From: Collimonas arenae
GTDB taxonomy: Bacteria; Pseudomonadota; Gammaproteobacteria; Burkholderiales; Burkholderiaceae_D
Reading direction: 5' to 3'
DNA: 64,000 nucleotides
Assembly: GCF_000786695.1 (NCBI RefSeq)
Contig: NZ_CP009962.1
Coordinates: forward strand, 620,001-684,000
Position numbers and translations under genes: made by a program. The notes beneath the pieces are model-generated. The model ran no database searches, was not told the origin of the DNA, and was given only the letters and a program-made list of their open reading frames with translations. Shown here in pieces: positions 7,364 to 16,286 of the stretch. Positions within the stretch are counted from its first letter, which is position 1, and each line of letters opens with the position of its first letter.

Positions 7364-9727
7364 TTAATCTCCGGAAGAAAATAATTTCAGAATCTGTGCG
7401 CGTTCTTGCGCTGCGTTCAAGGCTTCTTTCTCAATCGCTTGATCACTACTGCCGTCGGCCTGGCATTTGAGCTTGCTGTGAATGAAGGGATTGCTGTCTG
7501 CCATGCAACTGCCCTTCAGATATTCAGAATAGACGTAATCGCCATCGTACACGCTGAGACCTGCCGGCTCTTCTTGCAGGCGCTCATTGCGGTCCTTCAA
7601 TGCAACCTGCATATAGCGGCTCCAGATCGGCAAGGCGGCTACCCCGCCTGTGGTGTTGCCCAGCGATTTAGGCTGATCATAGCCCAGCCAGACTACCGAT
7701 ACCACGCCCGATGAATAACCGGCGAACCAGGCGTCATAGGCATTGTTGGAGGTGCCGGTTTTGCCCGCCGTATCGCCGCGCTTCAGCATCTTGGCGCCGT
7801 GGCCTGTGCCGGATTTGACGACGTCTTGCAGCATGCTGTCCATGACGTAAGCGTTGCGGGCAGACACGATCTTTTTCCCCAGGTTTTTTCTTGGCGTATC
7901 GGCAAACAGCACCTGACCGGAACGGTCGCGGATTTCCTTGATCAGCCGTGGCGGCTGGGAATAGCCGCCGTTGGCGAACACAGCGTAGGATTGCGCCAAT
8001 TGCAGCGGCGTCACTGCGCCGGCGCCCAGCGCCAGCGGCAGGGATACCGGGTTGCGCTCGGACAGGAAACCGAATTGCGTTGCAAACGCTTGTACATAAC
8101 CGGCTCCGGCCGCCTGCATCAGACTCACCGCCACCAGATTCTTCGAGCGCATCAGACCGCGACGAACGGTGATGAAGCCCTCATAATTATTGCCGAAATT
8201 GCGCGGCCGCCAGGCACGGGCGCCGGTATCTTGCGGCAGCAGCACGCGCTGGGTGTCATCGACCAGCGTACCGGGGAAATAGCCTTTTTCCAGCGCAGCA
8301 GAATAGACAAAGGGCTTGAAGCTTGAACCAGGCTGGCGATAAGCCTGCAGCGCATGATCGAAGGGGTTGCGGAAAAAATCGAAACCGCCGGCCAGCGCCA
8401 GGATATCGCCGCTTTGCGCATCGACAGAAATCAGTGCGCCTTCCATTTCCGGCGTCTGGCTCAGCAGCCAGCGATCGCCGCTGTCGCGATAGACCCGGAT
8501 CACGGAACCTGCAGCAATGTTGCGCTTGCCGCTGGCTGGCAGTTTTGCCCAGCCGCCGGCGATGCGCGGATCCATGTTGTTGATCTGCAGGGCCTGACCG
8601 TTACGTAGCGTGGCATGGATCAGCTTCGGCGATATGGCGGTGACGATCGCAGCGCGGATTTCGCCGCTATCCGGATAGGGCAGCAACATCTTGGCGGCTT
8701 CGCTATTGGTAGCAGCGGCGCCAAGCTGCGCCTCCGGGCCGCGATAGCCGCGACGACCCTGCGCATCCAGCAGGCCGGAGCGCAAGTGTTTATCGGCCGC
8801 CAATTGAGGCTCCATCTGGAGCGTGGTGGTGACGTCCAGACCCATGGTGTAGGCGCGTTCCTGATACAGCTGCATCACCATCTGCCGCGCTTCTTCTACA
8901 GCATATGCAGCTTCCCGCACCGAAGGATTGCGGGTCGGGTTGATCACCAGCTTTTCCGCAGTGGCTTGCTGAAAATTTTCCTGGTTGATATAGCCAAGTT
9001 CCAGCATGCGCTGCAAAATATAGTGCTGGCGCGTCGCTGCGCGCTGCGGGTTCGCTACCGGGTTGTAAGCGGACGGCGCCTTCGGCAAGCCGGCCAGCAT
9101 GGCCGCTTCGGCGATGCTGATCTGCTCCAGCGGCTTGTCGAAATAAATGTTCGACGCCGCAGCAAAGCCATACGAGCGCTCGCCGAGATAGATCTGGTTC
9201 ATGTATAGCTCAAGCAGCTTGTCCTTGCTGTATTGCTGCTCCAGCTTGTAGGAAAGCAGAATTTCATTTAGTTTGCGCTGCAAGGTTTTCTCGCGTGTCA
9301 GGAAAAATCCGCGCGCTACCTGCATGGTGATAGTACTGGCGCCTTGCCCATGCTGGCCGGTGAGCAGATTGGCGAAAGAAGCGCGCATCAGGCCGACGAA
9401 ATCGACGGCGCCGTGCTCATAGAAGCGCGCATCTTCGATTGCCAGCAGAGCTTGCCGCATTACCAGCGGAATTTGTCCAATCGGCAGAAACTCGCGGCGC
9501 TCTTCGCCATATTCCGCCAGCAAGATTCCTTCACTGGAATAAATTCGCAACGGCAGCGCAGGATTATATTGCGCCAGATGATCTACCGCGGGCAGTTGTT
9601 GCCAGGCATGGCGCAACCAATAACCGCCGGTGAGCCCGGCGGCAAGGATCAGTCCGATGCTAAAACCGAGGATGAATTTGAGGCGGCGGGAGATGCCGGT
9701 TTTTTCTTGCATGGCGGGTTGCCGCAT
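7364..9727 (-). CDS. Bifunctional class A penicillin-binding protein (PBP1A family)
   Basis: A 787-residue peptidoglycan glycosyltransferase/transpeptidase anchored in the inner membrane. One transmembrane helix at about residues 17-38 is followed by a GT51 domain with the catalytic Glu98 in IEDARFYEHG and the QGASTITMQVARGFFL motif. The transpeptidase domain has SxxK at Ser468 (GSSFKPF), SKN (RSKNLVAV) and KTGTS. An OB-like insertion lies between the two domains. AGGAG sits 5 bases before the start at 9727. Whether it is the main PBP1A or a second copy cannot be told from this window. It shares a 150-base regulatory region with a divergent argP-like gene. Confidence 0.93.
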   Translation of the reverse strand: MRQPAMQEKTGISRRLKFILGFSIGLILAAGLTGGYWLRHAWQQLPAVDHLAQYNPALPLRIYSSEGILLAEYGEERREFLPIGQIPLVMRQALLAIEDARFYEHGAVDFVGLMRASFANLLTGQHGQGASTITMQVARGFFLTREKTLQRKLNEILLSYKLEQQYSKDKLLELYMNQIYLGERSYGFAAASNIYFDKPLEQISIAEAAMLAGLPKAPSAYNPVANPQRAATRQHYILQRMLELGYINQENFQQATAEKLVINPTRNPSVREAAYAVEEARQMVMQLYQERAYTMGLDVTTTLQMEPQLAADKHLRSGLLDAQGRRGYRGPEAQLGAAATNSEAAKMLLPYPDSGEIRAAIVTAISPKLIHATLRNGQALQINNMDPRIAGGWAKLPASGKRNIAAGSVIRVYRDSGDRWLLSQTPEMEGALISVDAQSGDILALAGGFDFFRNPFDHALQAYRQPGSSFKPFVYSAALEKGYFPGTLVDDTQRVLLPQDTGARAWRPRNFGNNYEGFITVRRGLMRSKNLVAVSLMQAAGAGYVQAFATQFGFLSERNPVSLPLALGAGAVTPLQLAQSYAVFANGGYSQPPRLIKEIRDRSGQVLFADTPRKNLGKKIVSARNAYVMDSMLQDVVKSGTGHGAKMLKRGDTAGKTGTSNNAYDAWFAGYSSGVVSVVWLGYDQPKSLGNTTGGVAALPIWSRYMQVALKDRNERLQEEPAGLSVYDGDYVYSEYLKGSCMADSNPFIHSKLKCQADGSSDQAIEKEALNAAQERAQILKLFSSGD

Positions 9728-9816
9728 GGTCGCTCCTGTTGATATGGCACACGAATCTTTGGCGGATGCGGGGTGTGACGGACTGGTGAGCGGCCATTGT
9801 GACGGCAGCGAGGGAT

Positions 9817-9845
9817 ATACTTAATAAAATTAAGTATTATTAAGT
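9817..9845. promoter_or_regulatory. Palindrome with 10-bp phased repeats between pbp and argP-like gene
   Basis: Perfect inverted repeat ATACTTAAT (9817-9825) and ATTAAGTAT (9829-9837) with a 3-base spacer, containing a T-N11-A core as in LysR-type boxes. ATTAAGT recurs at 9839-9845, so three copies of the heptamer start at 9819, 9829 and 9839, one helical turn apart. It is AT-rich against a GC-rich background and lies about 35 bases before the LysR gene, fitting an autoregulatory operator. Confidence 0.45.
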
Positions 9846-9879
9846 AGTCATAAATATTTCTAATCTAAGGATGGCGCGG

Positions 9880-10767
9880 ATGAAACTCAATCCCAAACAC
9901 ACCGAGGCCTTCCGTGCCGTGATCGAAACCGGCAGTTTTGAGCAGGCGGCCTTGCGGTTGCATCTGACGTCGCCGGCGATTTCCCAGCGCGTGCGTGCTC
10001 TTGAAAGCCAGCTTGGCAGCGCCTTGATAGTGCGCAGCCGCCCGGCCCGCGCAACCCGCATGGGGCAGCGGCTGATGCAATACCTGAAGCGCGCAAAGCT
10101 GCTGGAAACCGATCTGGCGGCGGAACTGGCGGTGGAACAGGATGCACCGCTGACACTGGTGCTGGCGTTGAATGCCGACTCGATCGGGACCTGGTTTTTC
10201 CCGGCATTGTCGGATGTGTTGATACGGGAGCGAGTGCTGCTGGATTTGACCGTGGAGGATCAGGATCATACCTATTCTTTGCTGGAGACCGGCCTGGCGA
10301 TCGGCTGCATCAGCACCGAATCAAAACCGATGCGCGGCTGTTCTGCGGAATTGCTGGGCGTGATGCGCTACTGGCTAGTGGCAGCGGAAACGTTCCGCGA
10401 CCATTGGTTCGCCGATGGCTTGACGCGCAAGGCTGCACGCAACGCGCCGGTGGTGGCGTACACGCATAAGGACACCTTGCAGTCTTCATTCTTACTCAGC
10501 AAGCTAGGGTTGCCGGAGGGGGCATATCCCTGCCATTACGTTCCGGGCGCCGCTTCGCACTTCAATGCAATTCGTTATGGCCTCGGTTATGGTATGGTGC
10601 CCGAGTTGCTACTCAAGGCCGCAGGAAAGAAGAATGAAGTAATACATCTGGCGCCGACCAGGCCGCTGGAGTTGGAGCTGTACTGGCACACCTGGAAGGT
10701 GCAGTCGCCCCGTATGGAAAACTTGTCGCGCCAGATCATTGCAGCGGCTCGGAAGATCCTTAAATGA
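9880..10767 (+). CDS. argP: LysR-family regulator, ArgP (IciA) type
   Basis: A 295-residue LysR-type transcription factor. The N-terminal winged HTH (about residues 3-60) contains FRAVIETGSFEQAALRLHLT and SPAISQRVRALE, and the ArgP subfamily character shows in the effector domain (DSIGTWFFPAL, GYGMVPELL). ArgP senses lysine/arginine and in other bacteria activates argO, dapB and nrd genes. No LysE/ArgO exporter is adjacent here; the divergent neighbour is a PBP gene. ATG 9880 is chosen over ATG 9871 because AAGGA (9867-9871) abuts the first ATG but is properly spaced from the second. The subfamily assignment is moderately sure. Confidence 0.83.
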   Translation: MKLNPKHTEAFRAVIETGSFEQAALRLHLTSPAISQRVRALESQLGSALIVRSRPARATRMGQRLMQYLKRAKLLETDLAAELAVEQDAPLTLVLALNADSIGTWFFPALSDVLIRERVLLDLTVEDQDHTYSLLETGLAIGCISTESKPMRGCSAELLGVMRYWLVAAETFRDHWFADGLTRKAARNAPVVAYTHKDTLQSSFLLSKLGLPEGAYPCHYVPGAASHFNAIRYGLGYGMVPELLLKAAGKKNEVIHLAPTRPLELELYWHTWKVQSPRMENLSRQIIAAARKILK

Positions 10768-10963
10768 TCTTTCCAAGGGAACTGGACCTGCAAATTTCAG
10801 CTTTCAATGCAGTTGTCGAGGCAACAATTTTCCTTCCTCATGCAACGCATAAGGATATGTAAATACATCAGTTTCTATTGCCGTATGGATATTGTATTCT
10901 AATCTCCCATTAAAGAACGAAACAGTTCTTTACAAAAGAAAACATGGGAAGGAAGACATATAC

Positions 10964-13705
10964 ATGCAGAGATTCAACACCTGGCCGGCGCGTTCCGCGC
11001 TGTCGCTATTGATCGCCTATGGCGTTCCAAACCTCTATCAGGCAGCGTACGCGCAAACGGCGCAAACAACCCCGGCAGTAGATGACACAGCAGCAGCTTC
11101 GGGTAACGATGGCAAACAGGTATTGATCACCGGCTCCCGCATTCCTCGCGCCAGCAAGGAGGGTCCGACCAGCGTTACCGTGATTACCGGCGAGGATATC
11201 GAGAAACAAGGCTATCGCAACGTCTTCGATGCGCTCAGCGCGCAAACGCAAAACACCGGCATGACGCAGGGCGCCGACTACGGCAATACCTTTACTCCTG
11301 CGGCGAACACCATCAGCTTGCGCGGCCTCGGGCCGAATCACACGCTGATCCTGGTCAATGGCCGACGGGTCGCCGACTATCCGGTGGCGTACGACGGCTC
11401 GGTCAATTTCGTCAACCTGGCGAATATTCCGTCGGCGCTGGTCGACCGCATCGAGATATTGAACGGCGGCGCATCGGCAGTCTATGGCTCCGACGCGATC
11501 GCCGGCGTGGTCAACGTCATCCTGAAAAAGAAGGCCAGCGGCTTCGATCTCAATGTCAAGGCCGGCGGCACGCAAGACGGCGGTGGTTCCAACCAGCGCA
11601 TCCAGTTTACCGGTGGCGGCAGCAGCGGCGACCTGAGCGGGGTGTTCGGCGTAGAGCTGAGCCGTACCCAGCCGATCTGGAGCCGTCAGCGCGATTTCAT
11701 GTCGTCGGCGTCGTCCGACGGCACCGCGCCGACCCGGATCGCCTCACGGATGAATGTCGACAGCGGCAATTACGTGGATCCCGGCGCCAACGGTTGCGGC
11801 CAGCTTGGCAAGTTGTTCTATAACAGCGTGGTGCAAACCAGTGACCCGTATTGCGCCAGCGGCAAAGCTAAACCTGCTTACTGGACCACCATGACGCAGA
11901 ACGAGAGTGAAAACCTGTTTGGCAGCCTGACTTATCAGTTGAGCCCCAAGACCGAGGTATTCAGCGATCTGATGCTGGGCTTTAATACGACGCAAAACAA
12001 TACGCGTGGACCGAGCTGGACTTCCGAAGGGGCTGGCAACAGCTATTTTTTCAACCAGAATACCGGCGCCAACGAGAGCTGGTCGCGCCGTATTGCGCCG
12101 GAAGAAATCGGTGGCGCTACGCGCTACAACAGAAAGTGGAATGACGTCGCCGGCAACTGGAGCATCGGCGTGCGCGGAGATATCCCGGCCACCAGCAGCT
12201 GGAACTACGAGGCGGCATATAATATTTCCGCTTATACCAGCCGGCAGACCACGCCGTTGTTGCTGACTAACGTCGACAGCTTTTTCCTTGGCCCGCGGCT
12301 TGGCTACAATTCTGATGGCGTCGCTATCTATGCGCCGAATCCGAACCGGCTCTACCAGCCCCTGACGCCGGATCAATTCAATTCGATCACCGGTGAAGCC
12401 ATCAGCCGCAACAAATCGTGGACCCAGACACTGAGCCTGAGCGCCAACGGCGAGCTATTCAATTTACCCGCCGGGCCGGTGCGCCTGGCGGCGGTGGCGG
12501 AGCTTGGCAGCCAGGGATTCAGCAATACGCCGGACCCGCAAATCAACCAGGGAGTGTTCTACAACCAGTCGGGCGCCGAGGGCGCCAGCGGTTCGCGCAA
12601 GCGTTATGCGCTGGGTACGGAGTTGAATATCCCGCTGCTCGAGCAACTGGTGGCGACCGTCGCCGGCCGTTATGACGATTACAGTTTTGCCGGCCGTAGC
12701 GACGGCAAGTTCACCTATAACACCGGGCTTGAATTCCGTCCTGCCAAAACCCTGCTGTTTCGCGGTAACTATGCCACCAGCTTCCGTGCGCCAGACATGA
12801 ATTACATTTATTCGACCACCACCCGTGGCTACTATGCGGCGACCACCGATTACTACCGGTGCCAGCTGGCGGGGCAAGCTTTGGCCGGTTGCGCCTACAA
12901 TAATTATTCGCCGGGTGCGAATTACATTCAGACCGGCAGCAAGGACCTGAAGCCGGAAAACGGCAAATCCTGGAGCTACGGCGTGGTCTGGTCGCCAAGC
13001 TCCAACTTCGATGTCTCGGCCGATTTCTGGCGTATCCAGATCGACAATCTGGTGACCAATCTCGATCCCGATATCATTTTGCATAATGAAGCGAATTGCC
13101 GCGCCGGCAACCTGGATATCAATTCGCCCACCTGCGTGGATGCGCTGACGCGCGTCATCCGCAATCCGCCCAACGCCATCTTCCAGCCGAATGCGATCCA
13201 GAACATCCTGGTGAACCCGATCAATGCAGCACAGGAGCGCACCAGCGGCCTGGATTTCAGCGGCAAATGGCGCATCAAGGGCGGCGGTGTCGGCGATTTC
13301 CTGCTGAAAGCGAACTATACCAAGGTGCTCAGCCATCACTACCGGCAATTTGCGGCCGATCCCGATCAGGATCTGCTGAATTCCCTGACCAATCCGGATT
13401 GGGGTTCCAAGGTCAACGCCAGCCTCACCTGGCTGCGCGGCCAGTGGACCAGCACGGCGCAAGTCACGCGCTACGGCAGCTTGCCGAGCGCCGACCAGAC
13501 CCGTCGCATCTCGCCGTTTGCGCTGGTCAATCTGAGCGCCAGCTACCAGATCAGTCCGCAGGCGTCGGTATCGCTGATCGTCAACAATGTGTTCAATTCG
13601 GTGAAACAAGACAATACCGCAGGCTGGCCGTATTATCCTGTAGGAAACTATAATCCTTATGGCCGCCAGGGATGGCTGGAGTTTAATTATCACTTTGGTT
13701 CTTAG
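10964..13705 (+). CDS. TonB-dependent outer-membrane receptor
   Basis: A 913-residue TonB-dependent transporter. It has a long signal peptide ending near YAQTAQ, a plug domain with ITGSRIPR, SLRGLGPNHTLILVNGRR and the ASAVYGSDAIAGVVNVILKKK motif, then a 22-strand barrel with the VNNVFN motif near the end. The start at 10964 has AAGGA upstream and places the signal peptide at the N-terminus; an earlier ATG at 10892 adds 24 non-signal residues. The C-terminus is HFGS, so the usual terminal aromatic is two residues from the end. No Fur-like box was found upstream, so iron is not the obvious substrate. It is paired with the thioredoxin-fold gene downstream. Confidence 0.9.
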   Translation: MQRFNTWPARSALSLLIAYGVPNLYQAAYAQTAQTTPAVDDTAAASGNDGKQVLITGSRIPRASKEGPTSVTVITGEDIEKQGYRNVFDALSAQTQNTGMTQGADYGNTFTPAANTISLRGLGPNHTLILVNGRRVADYPVAYDGSVNFVNLANIPSALVDRIEILNGGASAVYGSDAIAGVVNVILKKKASGFDLNVKAGGTQDGGGSNQRIQFTGGGSSGDLSGVFGVELSRTQPIWSRQRDFMSSASSDGTAPTRIASRMNVDSGNYVDPGANGCGQLGKLFYNSVVQTSDPYCASGKAKPAYWTTMTQNESENLFGSLTYQLSPKTEVFSDLMLGFNTTQNNTRGPSWTSEGAGNSYFFNQNTGANESWSRRIAPEEIGGATRYNRKWNDVAGNWSIGVRGDIPATSSWNYEAAYNISAYTSRQTTPLLLTNVDSFFLGPRLGYNSDGVAIYAPNPNRLYQPLTPDQFNSITGEAISRNKSWTQTLSLSANGELFNLPAGPVRLAAVAELGSQGFSNTPDPQINQGVFYNQSGAEGASGSRKRYALGTELNIPLLEQLVATVAGRYDDYSFAGRSDGKFTYNTGLEFRPAKTLLFRGNYATSFRAPDMNYIYSTTTRGYYAATTDYYRCQLAGQALAGCAYNNYSPGANYIQTGSKDLKPENGKSWSYGVVWSPSSNFDVSADFWRIQIDNLVTNLDPDIILHNEANCRAGNLDINSPTCVDALTRVIRNPPNAIFQPNAIQNILVNPINAAQERTSGLDFSGKWRIKGGGVGDFLLKANYTKVLSHHYRQFAADPDQDLLNSLTNPDWGSKVNASLTWLRGQWTSTAQVTRYGSLPSADQTRRISPFALVNLSASYQISPQASVSLIVNNVFNSVKQDNTAGWPYYPVGNYNPYGRQGWLEFNYHFGS

Positions 13706-13727
13706 AGCCTGACCGGTATTTATCCGG

Positions 13728-13767
13728 CCGCAAAAGGCACGGCGCAACGCCGTTCCTTTTGCGGTTT
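13728..13767 (+). terminator. Long hairpin terminator after TonB-dependent receptor
   Basis: Outer stem CCGCAAAAGG / CCTTTTGCGG with inner stem ACGGCG / CGCCGT around CAA, one C/T mismatch between them, and a short TTTAA tail. The run of Ts is weak, so termination may be partial, leaving some read-through into the next gene 21 bases further on. Confidence 0.6.
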
Positions 13768-13788
13768 AACCATTTATACAAGTACACG

Positions 13789-15360
13789 ATGAAAATCCAC
13801 TCTGCTACCGCTGCTCTCGTCGCTACCCTGATGTGCGCAGCCGGAACGGTCCTGGCGCTACCCGCCGCCAGCCAAAAGCCAGCGACCGCCGCGGCAGCCA
13901 CGACCGAAGGCATCAACTGGTATGAAGGCGACGTCGACGCCGCTTTTGCTTATGCCAAAGCCAACAACAAACCGTTGTTCCTGTATTGGGGCGCGACCTG
14001 GTGTCCGCCCTGCAATCAAGTCAAGGCGACCATATTCAACCGTCAGGGATTCATCGAGCGTTCGCGTTTCTTCGTACCGGTGCATATCGATGGCGATAGC
14101 GCCGGTGCGCAAAAGCTCGGCGAGCGTTTCAAGGTGCGCGGCTATCCGACCATGATCCTGTTCAAGCCGGACGGGACGGAAATCACCCGCCTGCCTGGCG
14201 AAGTAGATGCGGAGCGCTACCTGCAAACGCTGACGCTCGGCATCAGCGCCAACCGTCCGGTACGGCAAACCTTGCAAGCCGCCCTGGCCGGCGGCAAACT
14301 GACTGCGGATGAATGGCGTCTTCTGGCTTACTACTCGTGGGATACCGATGAGCAGCAGCTGGTCGGCCGCAAGGATTTACCCGCGACCTTGAAGCGGCTG
14401 GCGGCAGCCAGCCCGGCCGGCGACATCGCCAATCGCCTGGCGCTGAGCGCACTGGTGGCGGCCGGCACGGCGAAGCCGGGAGAGTCTGGCGTGGTCGACA
14501 AAACCGTAGCCGCGGCGCAATTGAACAAGACGTTGAGCGATGTCCGCAGCGCGCGCGAGAACATGGATATATTGACCAACTATCCGGTGGAGCTGGTGCA
14601 ATTGGCGAGCGATCCTAAATCGGCGTCGCGGACGAAATTGCTGGCGGCCTCGAACCTTGCCATGCAGCGCCTGTCGGTCGACGCCACGTTGTCGAAAACC
14701 GACCGGCTGTCGGCGCTGGCGGCGCAGGTATCGCTGGCGCGCATAGATAATCCGGACGGCGCCTTGTCACCCGCGTTGATTAAAGAAGTGCGGCAAAAAG
14801 TGGCGCAAGCCGACAGCGCCACCACCGACGCCTTCGAGCGTCAATCAGTCATCAATACCGCTGCTCATGCCTTGAGCGATGCAGGTCTGCTGGACGATTC
14901 GGACAGCTTGCTCAAAGCGGAACTGAAGCGCTCGCATGCACCTTACTATTTCATGCTTAGCCTGGCGTCCAATGCTAAGAAACGCGGCGATAAGGGCGCG
15001 GCCATCAACTGGTACGAGCAAGCCTATCAGGCTGCGCAAGGCCCGGCGACCCGCTTGCAATGGGGCGTGGCGTATCTGTCCGGATTGCTGGAGCTGGCGC
15101 CGCAGGACGAAACGCGTATCGAGAAGGTCGCCCATGGCGTATTCCAGGAACTTGGCGGCACCCAGAACGCGTTTTATGAACGCAATCGTTCGGTGCTGGA
15201 ACGCCTCGGACAAAAACTCACGGCCTGGAACAGCGGGGGCAGCCATGAGGCTGCGTTGGGCCGCTTGCGCGGTCAGCTGGATGGCGTGTGCGTCAAACTG
15301 CCGACGGCAGATGCCCAGCGCGCAACCTGCCAGGGATTGCTGAGTCCGACCCGAGCGTAG
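13789..15360 (+). CDS. Exported thioredoxin-fold protein with large C-terminal helical domain
   Basis: A 523-residue protein with a signal peptide (about 1-24, ending VLALPAA) and a thioredoxin domain at about residues 40-150 containing the active site WCPPC (in GATWCPPCNQ) and the cis-Pro loop GYPTMILF. The remaining 370 residues are Ala/Leu-rich and probably helical, resembling TPR-like scaffolds. A periplasmic disulfide reductase or chaperone role is likely. It lies 83 bases after the TonB receptor, so it may help fold or reduce that system's components or cargo. Start at ATG 13789 gives a clean signal peptide; an earlier codon at 13759 lies inside the terminator hairpin. Confidence 0.82.
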   Translation: MKIHSATAALVATLMCAAGTVLALPAASQKPATAAAATTEGINWYEGDVDAAFAYAKANNKPLFLYWGATWCPPCNQVKATIFNRQGFIERSRFFVPVHIDGDSAGAQKLGERFKVRGYPTMILFKPDGTEITRLPGEVDAERYLQTLTLGISANRPVRQTLQAALAGGKLTADEWRLLAYYSWDTDEQQLVGRKDLPATLKRLAAASPAGDIANRLALSALVAAGTAKPGESGVVDKTVAAAQLNKTLSDVRSARENMDILTNYPVELVQLASDPKSASRTKLLAASNLAMQRLSVDATLSKTDRLSALAAQVSLARIDNPDGALSPALIKEVRQKVAQADSATTDAFERQSVINTAAHALSDAGLLDDSDSLLKAELKRSHAPYYFMLSLASNAKKRGDKGAAINWYEQAYQAAQGPATRLQWGVAYLSGLLELAPQDETRIEKVAHGVFQELGGTQNAFYERNRSVLERLGQKLTAWNSGGSHEAALGRLRGQLDGVCVKLPTADAQRATCQGLLSPTRA

Positions 15361-15405
15361 CCTCTAACTTGCTTGGGATAAGTCGGTAAGGAAAGAATGA
15401 TTCTC

Positions 15406-15479
15406 GGTAAATGGGTTACGCTAGCGGCACTTGTTTGCAAGCATATGCAAGCAACCAGTGCCGCAGTTTCCCATTTACC
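15406..15479. repeat. Nested inverted repeat upstream of GST gene
   Basis: Outer arms GGTAAATGGG (15406-15415) and CCCATTTACC (15470-15479) are perfectly complementary. Inner arms GCGGCACT (15424-15431) and AGTGCCGC (15457-15464) are also perfect, and the apex contains the palindrome GCATATGC. There is no T run, so it is not a standard terminator. It may be a structured leader, a mobile remnant or a regulatory site. Confidence 0.7.
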
Positions 15480-15497
15480 TGACCGGATCAGCCGACC

Positions 15498-16169
15498 ATG
15501 ATAATTGTCCATCACCTCAACAATTCCCGTTCACAGCGCGTGCTGTGGTTGCTCGAAGAGCTGGGGCTGGCCTATGAAATCAAGTCTTACCAGCGCGACC
15601 CCAAAACCATGCTGGCGCCGCCGTCGCTAAAGGCGATTCATCCGCTGGGTAAATCGCCGGTGATTACGGATGGCGACAACACGATTGCCGAATCCGGCGC
15701 GATTATCGAATACCTGGTGCAGAAGTATGGCTATGGCCGCCTGATTCCGGCCGCCGACAGCAAGGACCGCTTGCGCTATACCTATTGGCTGCACTACGCC
15801 GAAGGCTCGGCCATGCCGCCGTTGCTGATGAAGCTGATCTTCGGCCGTCTTGGACATCCTCCAATGCCAGCGCTGCTGCGACCTGTTGCGCGCATGATTG
15901 CAAAGGGCGTACAGCGCAGCTACATCGATCCGCAGCTGAAGTCGCATATGGATTTCATGGAAGGCGAGCTGGGCAAATCCACCTGGTTCGCAGGCGAAGC
16001 ATTCAGCGCCGCCGACATCCAGATCAGTTTTCCGCTGGAAGCATTTCAATCGCGTGGCGGCCTCGACGCCAGCCGGCCACGTCTGCTCGATTTCTTGCAG
16101 CGGATCCATGCACGTCCAGCCTATCAGCGTGCGATTGAAAGAGGCGGCAAGTACGATTTGTTGAAATAG
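15498..16169 (+). CDS. Glutathione S-transferase family protein
   Basis: A 223-residue cytosolic GST. The N-terminal thioredoxin-like domain shows NNSRSQRVLWLLEELGL with the Ser expected to activate glutathione, then GKSPVI (cis-Pro) and the ESGAIIEYL motif binding the gamma-Glu moiety. The C-terminal all-helical domain carries WFAGEAFSAADIQI with the N-capping SxxD. It is preceded by a structured inverted repeat and is not obviously in an operon. A detoxification role is probable; the substrate is unknown. Confidence 0.9.
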   Translation: MIIVHHLNNSRSQRVLWLLEELGLAYEIKSYQRDPKTMLAPPSLKAIHPLGKSPVITDGDNTIAESGAIIEYLVQKYGYGRLIPAADSKDRLRYTYWLHYAEGSAMPPLLMKLIFGRLGHPPMPALLRPVARMIAKGVQRSYIDPQLKSHMDFMEGELGKSTWFAGEAFSAADIQISFPLEAFQSRGGLDASRPRLLDFLQRIHARPAYQRAIERGGKYDLLK

Positions 16170-16232
16170 TCACAGCTGCCGCGGATACTCTCTGCGCGCT
16201 CACTCTCCAATCACAGTAGAATTGCGTCATAC

Positions 16233-16255
16233 GGCCCGGATAAAATCGCCGGGCC
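16233..16255 (+). other. GC-rich hairpin before amn
   Basis: Perfect 7-bp stem GGCCCGG / CCGGGCC with a 9-base AT-rich loop (ATAAAATCG). It lies 31 bases upstream of the amn start codon and 63 after the GST stop, without a T run. It may be a leader structure in the amn mRNA. Confidence 0.4.
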
Positions 16256-16286
16256 CGAGCGCAACTGATACCGCTACGGAGAGTCA

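Noticed and set aside
9871..9882. ATG 9871 as the argP-like start
   Set aside because: AAGG directly abuts it; ATG 9880 has normal spacing and gives the family-like N-terminus.
10872..10900. Promoter TTTCTA-N17-TATTCT before the TonB receptor
   Set aside because: The -35 is very poor, and another candidate has wrong spacing; not reported as a feature.
12464..13747. 427-codon minus-strand frame opposite the TonB receptor
   Set aside because: It lies in a real gene with complete barrel motifs and has shadow-like composition.
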